Source: Pseudomonas sp. Irchel 3H7
GTDB taxonomy: Bacteria > Pseudomonadota > Gammaproteobacteria > Pseudomonadales > Pseudomonadaceae
NCBI RefSeq assembly: GCF_900187605.1
Contig: NZ_FYEA01000002.1
Location: 248,001-312,000 of the forward strand
Length of the DNA stretch: 64,000 nucleotides
Reading direction: 5' to 3'
The notes under the pieces were generated by a model. The model did no database searches. It was not told the DNA's origin and saw nothing but the letters and a program-made list of their open reading frames with translations. Positions 1-9,026 of this stretch are shown here, in pieces. The position numbers were made by a program, and so were the translations under genes. Positions within the stretch are counted from its first letter, which is position 1. Each line of letters begins with the position of its first letter.

Positions 1-1
1 T

Positions 2-175
2 CGGGGCCGCGTGTTGCAGGAGCGGCTGCGGTTGCCGGGCACTGATGCCCGGACGCGCGCACTGCGTGGGCCTCGAGGGCGACCACGAATCAATTGCTTT
101 GTCAGTGATTACAGCGGCCGAAGGATTACGGGTTTGTTGCTCGATGAAGCCAATCAGGTTTCAGCGCGTCAGTAG
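2..175 (+). CDS. Possible 3' end of an upstream gene (partial)
   Basis: Frame 2 is open from the window edge for 57 codons and ends in TAG at 173-175. The predicted tail is Arg/Leu-rich and ends ...[19 protein letters not shown] do not recognise the family, and the 5' part lies outside the window, so this may be chance. It is the only open frame reaching the edge that stops before msrA and does not overlap it. The rest of bases 1-260 shows nothing I can name. Confidence 0.3.
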   Translation, partial: RGRVLQERLRLPGTDARTRALRGPRGRPRINCFVSDYSGRRITGLLLDEANQVSARQ

Positions 176-260
176 TTCTATTGGCTCAGCCCCTTGGAAT
201 CCGCCAACCCGCCCTCATAACAAGTGCTACACCCAACACCCCCGAGAGGAACGACAAGCC

Positions 261-767
261 ATGACCAGTCAAACCGAAACCGCCATCCTTGCCGGCGGCT
301 GCTTCTGGGGCATGCAGGATCTGCTGCGACGCTATCCCGGCGTGTTGCAAACCCGCGTCGGTTACAGCGGCGGCGACGTGCCGAACGCTACTTATCGCAA
401 CCATGGTGACCACGCTGAAGCCATCGAGATTACCTTCGATCCGACGGTGATCAGCTACCGACAGATCCTTGAATTCTTTTTCCAGATTCACGACCCGAGC
501 ACGCCCAACCGTCAGGGTAATGACCTCGGTCGCAGCTACCGTTCGGCGATTTATTATCTCAGCGAAGAACAGCGCGACATCGCCGAGGATACGGCTGCCG
601 ATGTCGACGCCTCAAAACTGTGGCCGGGTCGCGTGGTCACCGAAATCGAACCGGCGGGGCCGTTCTGGGAAGCGGAGCCGGAGCATCAGGATTACCTCGA
701 GCGCATTCCGAATGGCTACACCTGCCATTTCATTCGGCCGAACTGGAAGCTGCCGAAACGCGCGTGA
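261..767 (+). CDS. msrA: Peptide-methionine (S)-S-oxide reductase MsrA
   Basis: The 168-aa protein reduces the S-epimer of methionine sulfoxide in oxidised proteins, with thioredoxin as usual electron donor. The catalytic motif GCFWG lies at residues 13-17 (Cys14), followed by the typical YSGG and the [14 protein letters not shown] segment near residues 77-90. The ATG at 261 was chosen because it places GCFWG at the family position and follows GAGAGGAACGACAAGCC. The reading frame is open further upstream but that extension has no family similarity. It is cytosolic by appearance and monocistronic or paired with the small gene 34 bp downstream. Confidence 0.95.
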   Translation: MTSQTETAILAGGCFWGMQDLLRRYPGVLQTRVGYSGGDVPNATYRNHGDHAEAIEITFDPTVISYRQILEFFFQIHDPSTPNRQGNDLGRSYRSAIYYLSEEQRDIAEDTAADVDASKLWPGRVVTEIEPAGPFWEAEPEHQDYLERIPNGYTCHFIRPNWKLPKRA

Positions 768-801
768 GTCCAAAACGTCCTTAACCACCAGAACCTCGAA
801 T

Positions 802-1032
802 ATGAATCATGAACTTTGGCTGGACCCTGATGGCTGTCAGACCTTTTGTCTGGCCGGTGCTCAAGGTGATAGTGCGCGGGCACTTATGGATTCGGACGCG
901 AAGCTTGTTTGGGAGGTCGAGGCTGACAGTCATTTCGAAGCGATGACCAAGTACTATGCGCACATGCAGTGGGGCGAGTACCGGACCGACTTTCCCGAAC
1001 AAGACAAGACGTCCTACAGAGACCTGGGCTGA
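802..1032 (+). CDS. Small conserved-type hypothetical protein, 76 aa
   Basis: A short acidic protein starting MNHELWLDPDG, with no signal peptide or membrane segment. It contains two Cys near residues 12 and 16 and aromatic clusters such as KYYAHMQWGEY around residues 50-60. The start is the ATG 34 bp after the msrA stop, so co-transcription with msrA is possible. I recognise no domain. Proteins of this size and style (WLDPDG start, YRxDF end) are common in Pseudomonas, but no function can be given. Confidence 0.6.
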   Translation: MNHELWLDPDGCQTFCLAGAQGDSARALMDSDAKLVWEVEADSHFEAMTKYYAHMQWGEYRTDFPEQDKTSYRDLG

Positions 1033-1158
1033 GCGACCTGTCGCCATCCAGCGCCAGCACATAAGCACTGACATTGAGCTGTCGATGCAACTGGGCTGAA
1101 GCGCTCTTTTCGGGGCCATCTGTTGCAGGATGGCGCCCGAGTGGAGCGGCAACGGTGT

Positions 1159-1620
1159 TCAATTCACACGCGTACTCACGACTTCCCCGGTGGCGGTGTC
1201 TTCCAGCCAGACTTGCAGACGATTGAGGCCAACGTATTGCGAGCGTGCCATGATTTTCTGGCCCGGCTTGCCATCGAACTTCAGATCCGCATACATGAAA
1301 TGTTGCGGCAGTCGGTATTCCAGTTGAATCGTGTAGGTGCCCGGTTTCAGCACCGCGCGCTGCGGCGAATCGTTCTTGTAGTAGTACGTGGAGAACGGGA
1401 TATTGCCGACTTTTTCATCGTTGATCCGGATGATGTTCAGGTTCGGCTGAAGATCGGCAAAGTGCCGCTGGGGCCGGCCGGCATAGGTGTCGGTTTCGAC
1501 CACGGTGTAGCGCGACTCGTCTGCTGCGGTGGTGACGCCGACGTTGGAGTACGCCGGCATTTCTGCGCAACCTTGCAGGCCCAACAGCGCCATGATCAAG
1601 GGAAGGACAATCTTTTTCAT
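1159..1620 (-). CDS. DUF2846-like lipoprotein, 153 aa
   Basis: The N-terminus MKKIVLPLIMALLGLQGC is a lipoprotein signal with lipobox LQGC, so Cys18 would be lipidated. The rest is beta-rich, with INDEKVGNIPFSTYYY and LKPGTYTIQLEY, matching the pattern of DUF2846-type lipoproteins (a carboxypeptidase-like or Ig-like fold that presents a small ligand loop). Function is unknown; the protein should sit in the cell envelope. It is transcribed leftward, separately from the SseB gene 105 bp upstream, with a CAGACG-GG-CGTCTG palindrome between them. Confidence 0.7.
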   Translation of the reverse strand: MKKIVLPLIMALLGLQGCAEMPAYSNVGVTTAADESRYTVVETDTYAGRPQRHFADLQPNLNIIRINDEKVGNIPFSTYYYKNDSPQRAVLKPGTYTIQLEYRLPQHFMYADLKFDGKPGQKIMARSQYVGLNRLQVWLEDTATGEVVSTRVN

Positions 1621-1724
1621 CGATAAAACCTGTTTTTACTCAAAGTTGATTCACGATCAGACGGGCGTCTGACGCTGTTGATTTGCTGATTGCGAGCGGG
1701 TGTTTGCCAACAGAGCGCCAGCGC

Positions 1725-2516
1725 TCAAGCCTTGCCCAAGCCAAACAGTGAACGCAGCTTGCTGCCCCAACTGCGCTCATAGAAGGGCGTCGTTTGCTTG
1801 AGAAAGTAATCGCTCAGCCCCGACTCACCTTCGCAGACGCGGTACAGGTCAACGGGTTCGCCCGACGGCGCCGTGTCCCCGGCGACATTGCCGGCTTCAC
1901 GCATGACCCGCTGAACATCGCCGTCCGCCTCGATCCCGACGATCAAGTGCGGTTTTTCGTCCACCGAAGTGTCGTGCATCAACGCGAGAAAACCGCGTTT
2001 AACGTTGCGATGTTTGGCGAGTAACTGCGTCAGCGAATGGATCATTTGTGTGGGGTATTGCGAAGGCTGGCCGAGCAGGACTTTGGTTTCTTTTTCGACG
2101 GTGCGCGAGGTGGCTGTCTGGCCGACTTCATCGGAGAGCAGATTGGCCACTTCCTGCGGGAAGAACTCTTTGCCATAAGGCGACTTCGGGTTGAGAAAAA
2201 GAGGCGTGCCCAGCGTCATCTCGAACAGCGACCTGGCCGGCAACTCCAGATAAGTCTCTTCACCGTTGATCGACTGTTGCAGGGTTTGCAGCGACGAAAA
2301 AAACGGAATGACCGAGGTGCCATCCGGTTTTTCCCAGTGCGCGATGCTGATATTGCTGCCGGCTTCGAGATTGACCACGCCGTCTGCCGTGCCCGTCGTG
2401 CCGAGGATGTAAACCGGCGAGTTCAGCAGTGTCGTGAAGAACTCAGGCCGTTGCGCGGGCTCGTCGGCGGCCAGCCTGAGCGATTTTTCCAGTGGGTTTT
2501 CTTGCCGGTTATCCAT
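1725..2516 (-). CDS. SseB family protein (enhanced serine sensitivity type)
   Basis: The predicted 263-aa protein begins MDNRQENPLEKSLRLAADEP and carries the SseB N-terminal region (FFTTLLNSPVYILG...) and an SseB C-terminal region near residues 125-240 (QPSQYPTQMIHSLTQLLAKHRNVKRGFLALM, split here only by description). E. coli SseB is linked to serine tolerance; its biochemical role is unresolved, and related proteins occur near type III secretion genes. An alternative in-frame ATG lies at 2525, behind AGCGAG. The gene is 59 bp downstream of the TonB receptor stop on the same strand, so read-through is possible. Confidence 0.75.
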   Translation of the reverse strand: MDNRQENPLEKSLRLAADEPAQRPEFFTTLLNSPVYILGTTGTADGVVNLEAGSNISIAHWEKPDGTSVIPFFSSLQTLQQSINGEETYLELPARSLFEMTLGTPLFLNPKSPYGKEFFPQEVANLLSDEVGQTATSRTVEKETKVLLGQPSQYPTQMIHSLTQLLAKHRNVKRGFLALMHDTSVDEKPHLIVGIEADGDVQRVMREAGNVAGDTAPSGEPVDLYRVCEGESGLSDYFLKQTTPFYERSWGSKLRSLFGLGKA

Positions 2517-2575
2517 GATGTCCATCCGTGACTCGCTAGAAAATTGCTGACTTGGGTTTTCGCCACCGGCTCGTG

Positions 2576-4702
2576 TCAGAGCAGACTCCACGACACCCCG
2601 ACATACACACCCATCCCTTCACCCGGTGTCGATCGCGCCGCGTCCAGACCTTTGTCGTCATACCCCGGTGTCACCGTGGCGGCGTAGTGCTTGTTACTCA
2701 GATTGCGCATGTCCAGCCACGTCTGCCAGTCACCTTTCGGCGCGTTGTAGCCGAGTGTCGCGCCGAACAGCGCGTAAGGGTCGGCGTAGTAGCTGTTGGC
2801 GTAATCCACGGCAACTTTCGACACCAGTTGCGTGTTGACCGCGGCGAAGAAGCCCTGAGGCCAGTCGTAGCGCAACTCGCCCTGGTAGTAATGCATCGGC
2901 AAGCCGGGCAGGCGATTATCGCCAAAACGATCATCGTCGCGATAGTGGAAATCGCTGAAGGTATACGCCTGACGCAGGCTCAACTGGCGACCATCGGCGG
3001 CCGACCAGAGTTGACTGTTGAGGCTCGCTTCGACGCCTTGGTGCACGGTCGGGCTGGCGTTGAGTTCGTAAGGCGTGACGGCGTTGGCATCTGGCAACAC
3101 CGACAACAACTCATGCCGCACTTGCGCGTAGTACCACGCCAGACTCCATTCGCCGACGGCGCTGTCACCACGGCCGCCCAGTTCCAGTGTGGTCGCGGTC
3201 TGGTTCTGCAGTTTGATCGGGTCTTTCTGCGTGCCGGTCGCCGCGCCATTGCCAGCGGGGAAGCGCACGTTGGAGCTGTAGATCAGCGACCACGGATGCG
3301 GCGCCTCAACCGAGCGGCTGAGGTTGCCGAACACTTGCAGGTCCGGGGTGATCTGGTAGCGCAGGCCGAGGCGCGGCGCGTAGTCCCAGTCGTTCATGCT
3401 GGTTTTGCCGCCGCTTTGCGGGTAGGTCACGGCGCTTTCGCGGCGGGTGTAGATGGCTGCGAGGCCGGTGGTCAGCCAGAGGTCGTCGGCGATTTCCAGG
3501 TCGTTGCCGAAATGCAGAACGGTGTCCGAACCCTGATAGGTGAAGTTGCGCATGCGCGTGCCGGGCAGGTAGCTGGCGGTGTTGCCGGAGGGAACTCGCA
3601 CAAACTCGCTGGCGCCGTCGTTGGGCAGGTGCTTGGTCACGCGCAGGCCGACGTTGCTGCGGCTTTCCATGCCGAAAATCGTGTCGCGGCGTTTGTAGTC
3701 GAAAGTTCCGCTGACGTCGGTGTAGGCGACCTTCAAACGGTTCGGGCCTTCGCGCAGGTCCATCGGATAGTCGTGATAGACGAGACCGGTCTGGATGCTC
3801 GAATCGTCGTCGATGTAATACGTGGTCTTGTTGCCGATGAAGGTGCTGCCCGGCTGCTTGCGGCTGTCATCGCGCGCCACATAGGACGGATTGGCCGCGC
3901 GAGGCGAGTGTTCGATGGAGTGCTTGGTCACGCGGCCGGCGAGGTCGTTGTCGGTCTCGCGGTAGCGGATATAGAAGCGGGTTTCCAGGTTCGGGTTGAA
4001 GTGATAGCCGAAGTTGGCGATCACGCCTTTGCTTTCGCTGGCGGTGTGATCCTGATAGCCATCGGCGTTGGAGTCGGTCAGCGACACGTAGTAATCGAAG
4101 TCGCCGAGCACTTGCCCGGAACTGACCTGACGCTGCTGATAGCCGTGGCTGCCGGTGGCGTAGCGCACTTGCAGTTTCGGCGCGGTGTAGCCGGTGTGGC
4201 TGACGTAATCGATGGCGCCGCCCAGTGCCAGCGAACCGCGATCAAAGCCGTTGGCGCCGCGCAGGACTTCAACGTGATCGACCCACAGTGGCTCGAGCAA
4301 TTCATACGGCGTGCCACCCGGTCCGGTCAGCGGCAGGCCGTCGAGCATCGTGTAAAGCCCCGACGCATGCGCGCCCGGCGCGCGATTGATGCCCGAACCG
4401 CGGACCGAGATTTTCACGCCTTCGTTGCCCGCCGACTGCGCATAAACCCCGGGCTGATACGCCAGCACATCCTGATTGCTCGCCACACGGCCCTGCAATG
4501 GCTGACGCATGTCGACCACGTTGGTGCCGCCGGGGACCTGATCAAGGCGCTCTTGCGCTTCTTCAACGGATGCATCCGCCCCCCGTTGCTCATCGGCCGA
4601 AATCAGCACTTGCCCCAGTTCCAGACCTTGAGTCTCGGCCATTGCCGGGCAGGCGAGGGCCAGGCCGAGCAGGGCGGTGGGCAGGGATTTGGACGCGGGC
4701 AT
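2576..4702 (-). CDS. TonB-dependent outer-membrane receptor, 708 aa
   Basis: The start at 4702 is set by GGAG eight bases upstream and by a clean signal peptide (MPASKSLPTALLGLALACPAMA). A plug domain follows at about residues 45-155 (DVLAYQPGVYAQS, SVRGSGINR, VEVLRGANGFDRG). The remainder is a beta-barrel ending in the aromatic-rich strand GVYVGVSWSLL. Such receptors import iron chelates, cobalamin or other scarce nutrients with energy from TonB-ExbBD. There is no N-terminal signalling (STN) domain, so no sigma/anti-sigma regulation is expected. I see no convincing Fur box upstream and cannot name the substrate. Confidence 0.85.
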   Translation of the reverse strand: MPASKSLPTALLGLALACPAMAETQGLELGQVLISADEQRGADASVEEAQERLDQVPGGTNVVDMRQPLQGRVASNQDVLAYQPGVYAQSAGNEGVKISVRGSGINRAPGAHASGLYTMLDGLPLTGPGGTPYELLEPLWVDHVEVLRGANGFDRGSLALGGAIDYVSHTGYTAPKLQVRYATGSHGYQQRQVSSGQVLGDFDYYVSLTDSNADGYQDHTASESKGVIANFGYHFNPNLETRFYIRYRETDNDLAGRVTKHSIEHSPRAANPSYVARDDSRKQPGSTFIGNKTTYYIDDDSSIQTGLVYHDYPMDLREGPNRLKVAYTDVSGTFDYKRRDTIFGMESRSNVGLRVTKHLPNDGASEFVRVPSGNTASYLPGTRMRNFTYQGSDTVLHFGNDLEIADDLWLTTGLAAIYTRRESAVTYPQSGGKTSMNDWDYAPRLGLRYQITPDLQVFGNLSRSVEAPHPWSLIYSSNVRFPAGNGAATGTQKDPIKLQNQTATTLELGGRGDSAVGEWSLAWYYAQVRHELLSVLPDANAVTPYELNASPTVHQGVEASLNSQLWSAADGRQLSLRQAYTFSDFHYRDDDRFGDNRLPGLPMHYYQGELRYDWPQGFFAAVNTQLVSKVAVDYANSYYADPYALFGATLGYNAPKGDWQTWLDMRNLSNKHYAATVTPGYDDKGLDAARSTPGEGMGVYVGVSWSLL

Positions 4703-4891
4703 CGAGAAACTCCAGGCAGACAAGGGCAGGGCAATGAACAGTGCGACGCAATAAAGAACGAAGGAAACACATGGCAATTTGGCTTTTTGCCCGGCAATGG
4801 CAATCAGCACGGCATGAACTAACCTCACGTGTCTGGTTTGTCCCGTCAATCAACACTCTGTTTCTGCATTTATTGGAGAGAGGCCAAGGTC

Positions 4892-5707
4892 ATGGCAAAA
4901 GGCAAAAAGAAGGCCGCCACGGCGCCTGAAAGTCCGAAGCTGAAGAACAAGGATTACCTTGAGCAGTTGCGCAAACTGCACGTCGAACTGGTCAAGTTGC
5001 AGGAATGGGTGATCGCCAAGGGCGTCAAGGTCTGCATCGTCTTCGAAGGCCGCGATGGCGCTGGCAAGGGCGGGACCATCAAGGCATTGACCGAACGTGT
5101 CAGCCCGCGAGTCTTTCGCGTGGTGGCGCTGCCGGCGCCGACCGATCGCGAGAAAAGCCAGATGCATGTGCAGCGTTATCTGCCGTATCTACCGGCGGCA
5201 GGCGAAGTGGTGATTTTCGATCGCAGTTGGTACAACCGCGCCGGCGTCGAGCGGGTGATGGGCTTTTGCACCGATGAGCAGGCCGACAAGTTCCTCAAAT
5301 CGATTCCCTGGGTCGAGCACGCCATCGTCCAGTCCGGGGTGATCCTGCTCAAGTACTGGCTGGAAGTCAGCCCCGAAGAGCAGACCCGTCGGCTTGAGGC
5401 GCGGATCAACGACGGGCGCAAGACCTGGAAACTGACACCGATGGACCTGAAATCCTACAGCCGCTGGTACGACTACTCACGGGCGCGGGACGAAATGTTC
5501 AAGCACTCCGACACCGAACACGCGCCATGGCTGGTGGCCGACTCCAACGACAAGCGCCGTGCCCGGCTGAACATCATCACCGATGTGCTCAGCCGCATTC
5601 CGTATGAGGATGTGAAGCGCGAGAAGGTCGAGTTGCCCAAGCGGCAGAAGCCGGGCAAGTACCGGGATCCGGATTATCCGTATAAACGCGTAGCGGAAAA
5701 GTTCTGA
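4892..5707 (+). CDS. ppk2: Polyphosphate kinase 2
   Basis: The 271-aa protein carries the PPK2 Walker A EGRDGAGKGG at residues 52-61, the lid-type stretch PAPTDREKSQ at 81-90, and the Walker B-like FDRSWYNRAGVERVMGF near 109-125. PPK2 enzymes phosphorylate nucleotides using polyphosphate. The single-domain length fits the short class acting on nucleoside mono- or diphosphates. The start at 4892 (MAKGKKK) was chosen because the lysine-rich N-terminus is typical and AAGG lies just upstream; in-frame codons upstream carry no family similarity. It is divergent from the TonB receptor gene and followed by a REP pair. Confidence 0.93.
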   Translation: MAKGKKKAATAPESPKLKNKDYLEQLRKLHVELVKLQEWVIAKGVKVCIVFEGRDGAGKGGTIKALTERVSPRVFRVVALPAPTDREKSQMHVQRYLPYLPAAGEVVIFDRSWYNRAGVERVMGFCTDEQADKFLKSIPWVEHAIVQSGVILLKYWLEVSPEEQTRRLEARINDGRKTWKLTPMDLKSYSRWYDYSRARDEMFKHSDTEHAPWLVADSNDKRRARLNIITDVLSRIPYEDVKREKVELPKRQKPGKYRDPDYPYKRVAEKF

Positions 5708-5746
5708 CGAATTGCGTCAGACACAGGGGAACTGACCAGCACAAAT

Positions 5747-5840
5747 CCCTGTAGGAGTGAGCCTGCTCGCGATAGCGGATTGTCTGTGGCGGATGTGTTG
5801 CCTGACACACCGCTTTCGCGAGCAGGCTCAATCCCACAGT
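5747..5840. repeat. REP-type inverted pair
   Basis: Two copies of the Pseudomonas palindromic core face each other: CTGTAGGAGTGAGCCTGCTC at 5750 onward and the inverted CGCGAGCAGGCTCAATCCCACAG ending near 5839 (given here only in outline). They are separated by a spacer of about 45 bp. The same core recurs near 25,900 and 49,890. Such elements sit after genes and can act as transcription barriers, gyrase sites or mRNA stabilisers. Confidence 0.85.
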
Positions 5841-5971
5841 ATTCGGTGGTGTATCCATCATTGTTGATCGGCAAAGCCCTTTAGAAGCAAACAGTCCATC
5901 CGTCGACTGCGCTGAACCCCTTTGATCCCGTTTCTTTCTATCAAGGAAGCCCTTCACGAGATCATTCCCCG

Positions 5972-6187
5972 ATGTTCAATCAGCGCAAACAAGAAAAACT
6001 GGCGGCATGGCGAAAATTGGCGACGCAATCGCAGATGCGACTGGATCCGGAAGAACAGTACGACGAACTGCTCAAGGCAGCCGATGAGATGGAGGAGCAG
6101 GGGTTGATCACCAGCGCCGAGTGGCGGCAGTTAGTTCGCGATGCAGGTAATGTGTTTACCGCTGATTTGGGGCGAACAAACGGTTAA
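5972..6187 (+). CDS. Small hypothetical protein, 71 aa
   Basis: A predominantly helical, charged protein (MFNQRKQEKLAAWRKLATQS...), with EEQYDELLKAADEMEEQGLI in the middle. No signal peptide, cysteine or membrane segment is present. It stops 5 bp before the stop of the convergent GGDEF/EAL gene. The amphipathic helices resemble small regulatory or adaptor proteins, but I recognise no family. The start is the only ATG near the beginning of the frame; the ribosome site is weak. Confidence 0.6.
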   Translation: MFNQRKQEKLAAWRKLATQSQMRLDPEEQYDELLKAADEMEEQGLITSAEWRQLVRDAGNVFTADLGRTNG

Positions 6188-6192
6188 GTCCT

Positions 6193-8805
6193 TCAGGTCA
6201 CGCGACCTTTCTTTGCCTTCAGCTGTGCGCCCCTGGAATCGTGCAGTAGCCGCGCAAACGCGATTTTGTCGATCGGCCGACTCATGAAGTAACCCTGCAC
6301 TTCATTGCATTGGTCGACCCCGAGAATATCCAGCTGCTCTTCGGTTTCGACCCCTTCGGCGGTCACGGTCAGGCCCATGGCTTTACCCAGCCCGATGATC
6401 GCCTGCACCACCGCGCGATCGTTGGTGCCGCTGCTGATCGAGGCGATGAAGCGCTTGTCGATCTTGATCCCGTCAAACGGATAGGCACGCAGGTAACCGA
6501 GCGATGAGTAACCGGTGCCGAAGTCGTCCATGTTCAGGCGTACACCCAATTCCTTCAGGGCATTCATGGTGGTCAGGGCGCCGTCGGTGTCGTTGAGCAT
6601 CACGTTTTCGGTGATCTCCAGTTCCAGGCGACTGGCCGGGAAGCGGGTTTGTACCAACACCTCGCGAACATCCTCGACCACATCGCTGACGGCAAACTGC
6701 GCGGGTGACAGATTGACCGACAGCATAATGTCTTCCGGCCAACCCAATGCGGTTTCGCAAGCTTCGCGCAGCACCCAGCGACCGAGCGGGACAATCAGAT
6801 CGGTCTGTTCCGCCAGCGGGATGAACAGGTCCGGACCGAGCAGGCCTTTGCTGGGGTGTTGCCAGCGCACCAGCGCTTCGACCGAAACGATGTGTTTGCC
6901 ATCGACCTTGTAGCGCGGCTGATAGTGCAGGATGAATTCGTTGTGCTTGAGCGCGTGGCGCAGGTCATCCTCCAGTTGCCGGCGCGTCTGGATCTGATCG
7001 CTCATGTGCGCTTCGAAATAACACCAGGTGTTTTTGCCCTCGGATTTGGCTTGATAGAGAGCGATGTCGGCATAACGGATCAGGTCGCTGGGCACATAGC
7101 CGTGGCGGCGACTGAGCGAAATGCCGATGCTGGCGCCGATGTGCAGCGGGTGATGTTCGAAGACTATCGGTTGATGCAGGCTGCCGATCAGGCGGGTGCA
7201 GAATTTGTCGATCTCATGCTGACTGTCCATGCCGTTGAGCACGACGATGAATTCGTCGCCGCCCAGTCGCGCGACGATGTCGTGTTCGCGGGTGCATTCA
7301 CGCAGGCGCACGGCGACTTCCTGCAGCACGGCATCACCGGCCGGGTGGCCAAGCGAATCGTTGATCGGTTTGAAGTTGTCGAGGTCGATCATCAGCAGCG
7401 ACAGCGGCGGCGCGTGCTCCTTGAGCAGCAGTGCCTCATCCAGATAACGTGCGAGTTTGTTGCGGTTGGGCAGTCCGGTGAGGGCATCGTGCATCGATAG
7501 ATGCTGGATCTGCGCATGGGCGGCGACCTCGTCGGTGATGTCGCTGGCAGTGCCGCGATAGCCGATGACCGCGTGTTTGTCGAAGATTGGCCGGGCGGAC
7601 AACCGACAATGGCGCGTCTGGCCGGAGTGGTCACGGTAGGTGCAACGCAAGTCACTCGCGCTGTTCTCCTCGGTCAGTTTTCTCAGCCACAGTTCCAGCG
7701 GCGTGGTGTCGCAACTCAACAGGTGGCCGATGTCCTGCCCCAGCCACAGGGTTTGCGGGTAGCCGGTCACTTCGCTGAAGCGCGCCGACAGGTACGTCAG
7801 CGCCAGGTTGCGGTCGACTTCCCAGATCCAGTCGGACGCGGCTTCGGCCACGGCGCGAAAGCGTTCTTCGCTGGCTTCCAGCTCGCGATTGGCGTGTTCC
7901 AGCGCCTGATTGGAGGTTTGCATGACGGCAAAACTCTGGTCGACGTACTGCGATGAGCGCAAGGCATGGCGGAAGAAGTACGCGGTCAGCAGCATCAGCA
8001 CCACAATCGTTGCGCCGAGTGGCGGCAGCAATGACCAGAGTAAATGTTGTCCGGGCCGTTCCAGATCAGCGATCAGGCTGTAACCGGTGCTGTCCAGCGG
8101 CACGCGAGGGCGGTTCGGGTCGAGCGTATCGTCCAGTGCCAGGGTCAGGTTATTCAAGCCGTAACCGCTGCCGATCAGGCGCAATTTGGTCGGCGTGAGT
8201 TTGTCGACGAACACCAGCACCGAAGAAGTCTGCGGATCGCCGAGTGGTCGCTCATCGTTGGGAATGATCGCTGCCGTCGACACCAGCGCCGGCCAGCCTT
8301 CGAACAGTGAATAGCGACTGACCGGCTTGGTCAGATCACCTTGGCCCAGCACTTGATCGAGTAACTCCGTGGCGCTCACCTGAACGAACGCGGACAGCTC
8401 GGCATCGACCATTTGCCCGCGCACCACCGCGTAACGGGTGCCTTCGCGGTTGAGGACGAACACGCCGTCATAGCCGTCACTGGTGAACAGGGTCTTGCCG
8501 AGGTTCTGCTCGGTGTAGGCCCAGTCGGTGTCGACCTGACCGCTCAAATGCTCGTAGGCGGTGGTCCAGTAGGCGTAGCTGGTGATGTAGTTTTTCGAGG
8601 CAGTGATGCGGTTTTCCAGCGCGCGAGCCGAGTAAAAGCGGGTTTTGTTGACCTCTTCGCTGTCCAGGCGCTCGGCGATACCCAGCAAAGCGACCGCCGC
8701 CGCAATCACGCCGCTGACAAACAGCGCACCGACCGCGAAGGCCAGGCGGCGGGTGACGGCGCTCTGGCGCGGTGGAAGCGGGGCTGCATAGCTGGAAAGG
8801 TCCAT
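6193..8805 (-). CDS. Membrane sensor with CHASE4-like, PAS, GGDEF and EAL domains
   Basis: The 870-aa protein has a TM helix near residues 20-42, a periplasmic CHASE4-like region, a second TM near 255-280 (LGATIVVLMLLTAYFF), a PAS domain (about 315-430), GGDEF and EAL. The cyclase site GGDEF is intact and preceded by REHD five residues upstream, an RxxD product-inhibition site. The phosphodiesterase domain retains EALVRW, ELEITEN and DDFGTGYSSL, so both activities on cyclic di-GMP are possible. The start at 8805 follows AAGGA. Substrate signal is unknown; such proteins control biofilm and motility. Confidence 0.92.
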   Translation of the reverse strand: MDLSSYAAPLPPRQSAVTRRLAFAVGALFVSGVIAAAVALLGIAERLDSEEVNKTRFYSARALENRITASKNYITSYAYWTTAYEHLSGQVDTDWAYTEQNLGKTLFTSDGYDGVFVLNREGTRYAVVRGQMVDAELSAFVQVSATELLDQVLGQGDLTKPVSRYSLFEGWPALVSTAAIIPNDERPLGDPQTSSVLVFVDKLTPTKLRLIGSGYGLNNLTLALDDTLDPNRPRVPLDSTGYSLIADLERPGQHLLWSLLPPLGATIVVLMLLTAYFFRHALRSSQYVDQSFAVMQTSNQALEHANRELEASEERFRAVAEAASDWIWEVDRNLALTYLSARFSEVTGYPQTLWLGQDIGHLLSCDTTPLELWLRKLTEENSASDLRCTYRDHSGQTRHCRLSARPIFDKHAVIGYRGTASDITDEVAAHAQIQHLSMHDALTGLPNRNKLARYLDEALLLKEHAPPLSLLMIDLDNFKPINDSLGHPAGDAVLQEVAVRLRECTREHDIVARLGGDEFIVVLNGMDSQHEIDKFCTRLIGSLHQPIVFEHHPLHIGASIGISLSRRHGYVPSDLIRYADIALYQAKSEGKNTWCYFEAHMSDQIQTRRQLEDDLRHALKHNEFILHYQPRYKVDGKHIVSVEALVRWQHPSKGLLGPDLFIPLAEQTDLIVPLGRWVLREACETALGWPEDIMLSVNLSPAQFAVSDVVEDVREVLVQTRFPASRLELEITENVMLNDTDGALTTMNALKELGVRLNMDDFGTGYSSLGYLRAYPFDGIKIDKRFIASISSGTNDRAVVQAIIGLGKAMGLTVTAEGVETEEQLDILGVDQCNEVQGYFMSRPIDKIAFARLLHDSRGAQLKAKKGRVT

Positions 8806-9026
8806 GTGCTCGTCCTTGATCCGCTGTCTTCTGAATCTAGAACCACGGCGCGGGCGCAATGTTCAGATTCTTCTCGGCGACTGCATTGAAAGCGTAGTGA
8901 AGCCCGCGTGATTTGCCTCCCCGAGTGCAGCGCGCCGATCAGCGGCGATTCCCGAAAGGGCAAGACTTCCCGCGCAAAAACCGGATAATGGCGCCCATTC
9001 GTTTAGCCGTATTCTGGTAATCCCGC

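Noticed and set aside
2552..4822. 756-codon plus-strand open frame over the TonB receptor gene
   Set aside because: It is the reverse-strand shadow of a GC-rich receptor gene with signal peptide, plug and barrel motifs. The plus translation is rich in Arg/Val/Gly/Ala and has no family features.
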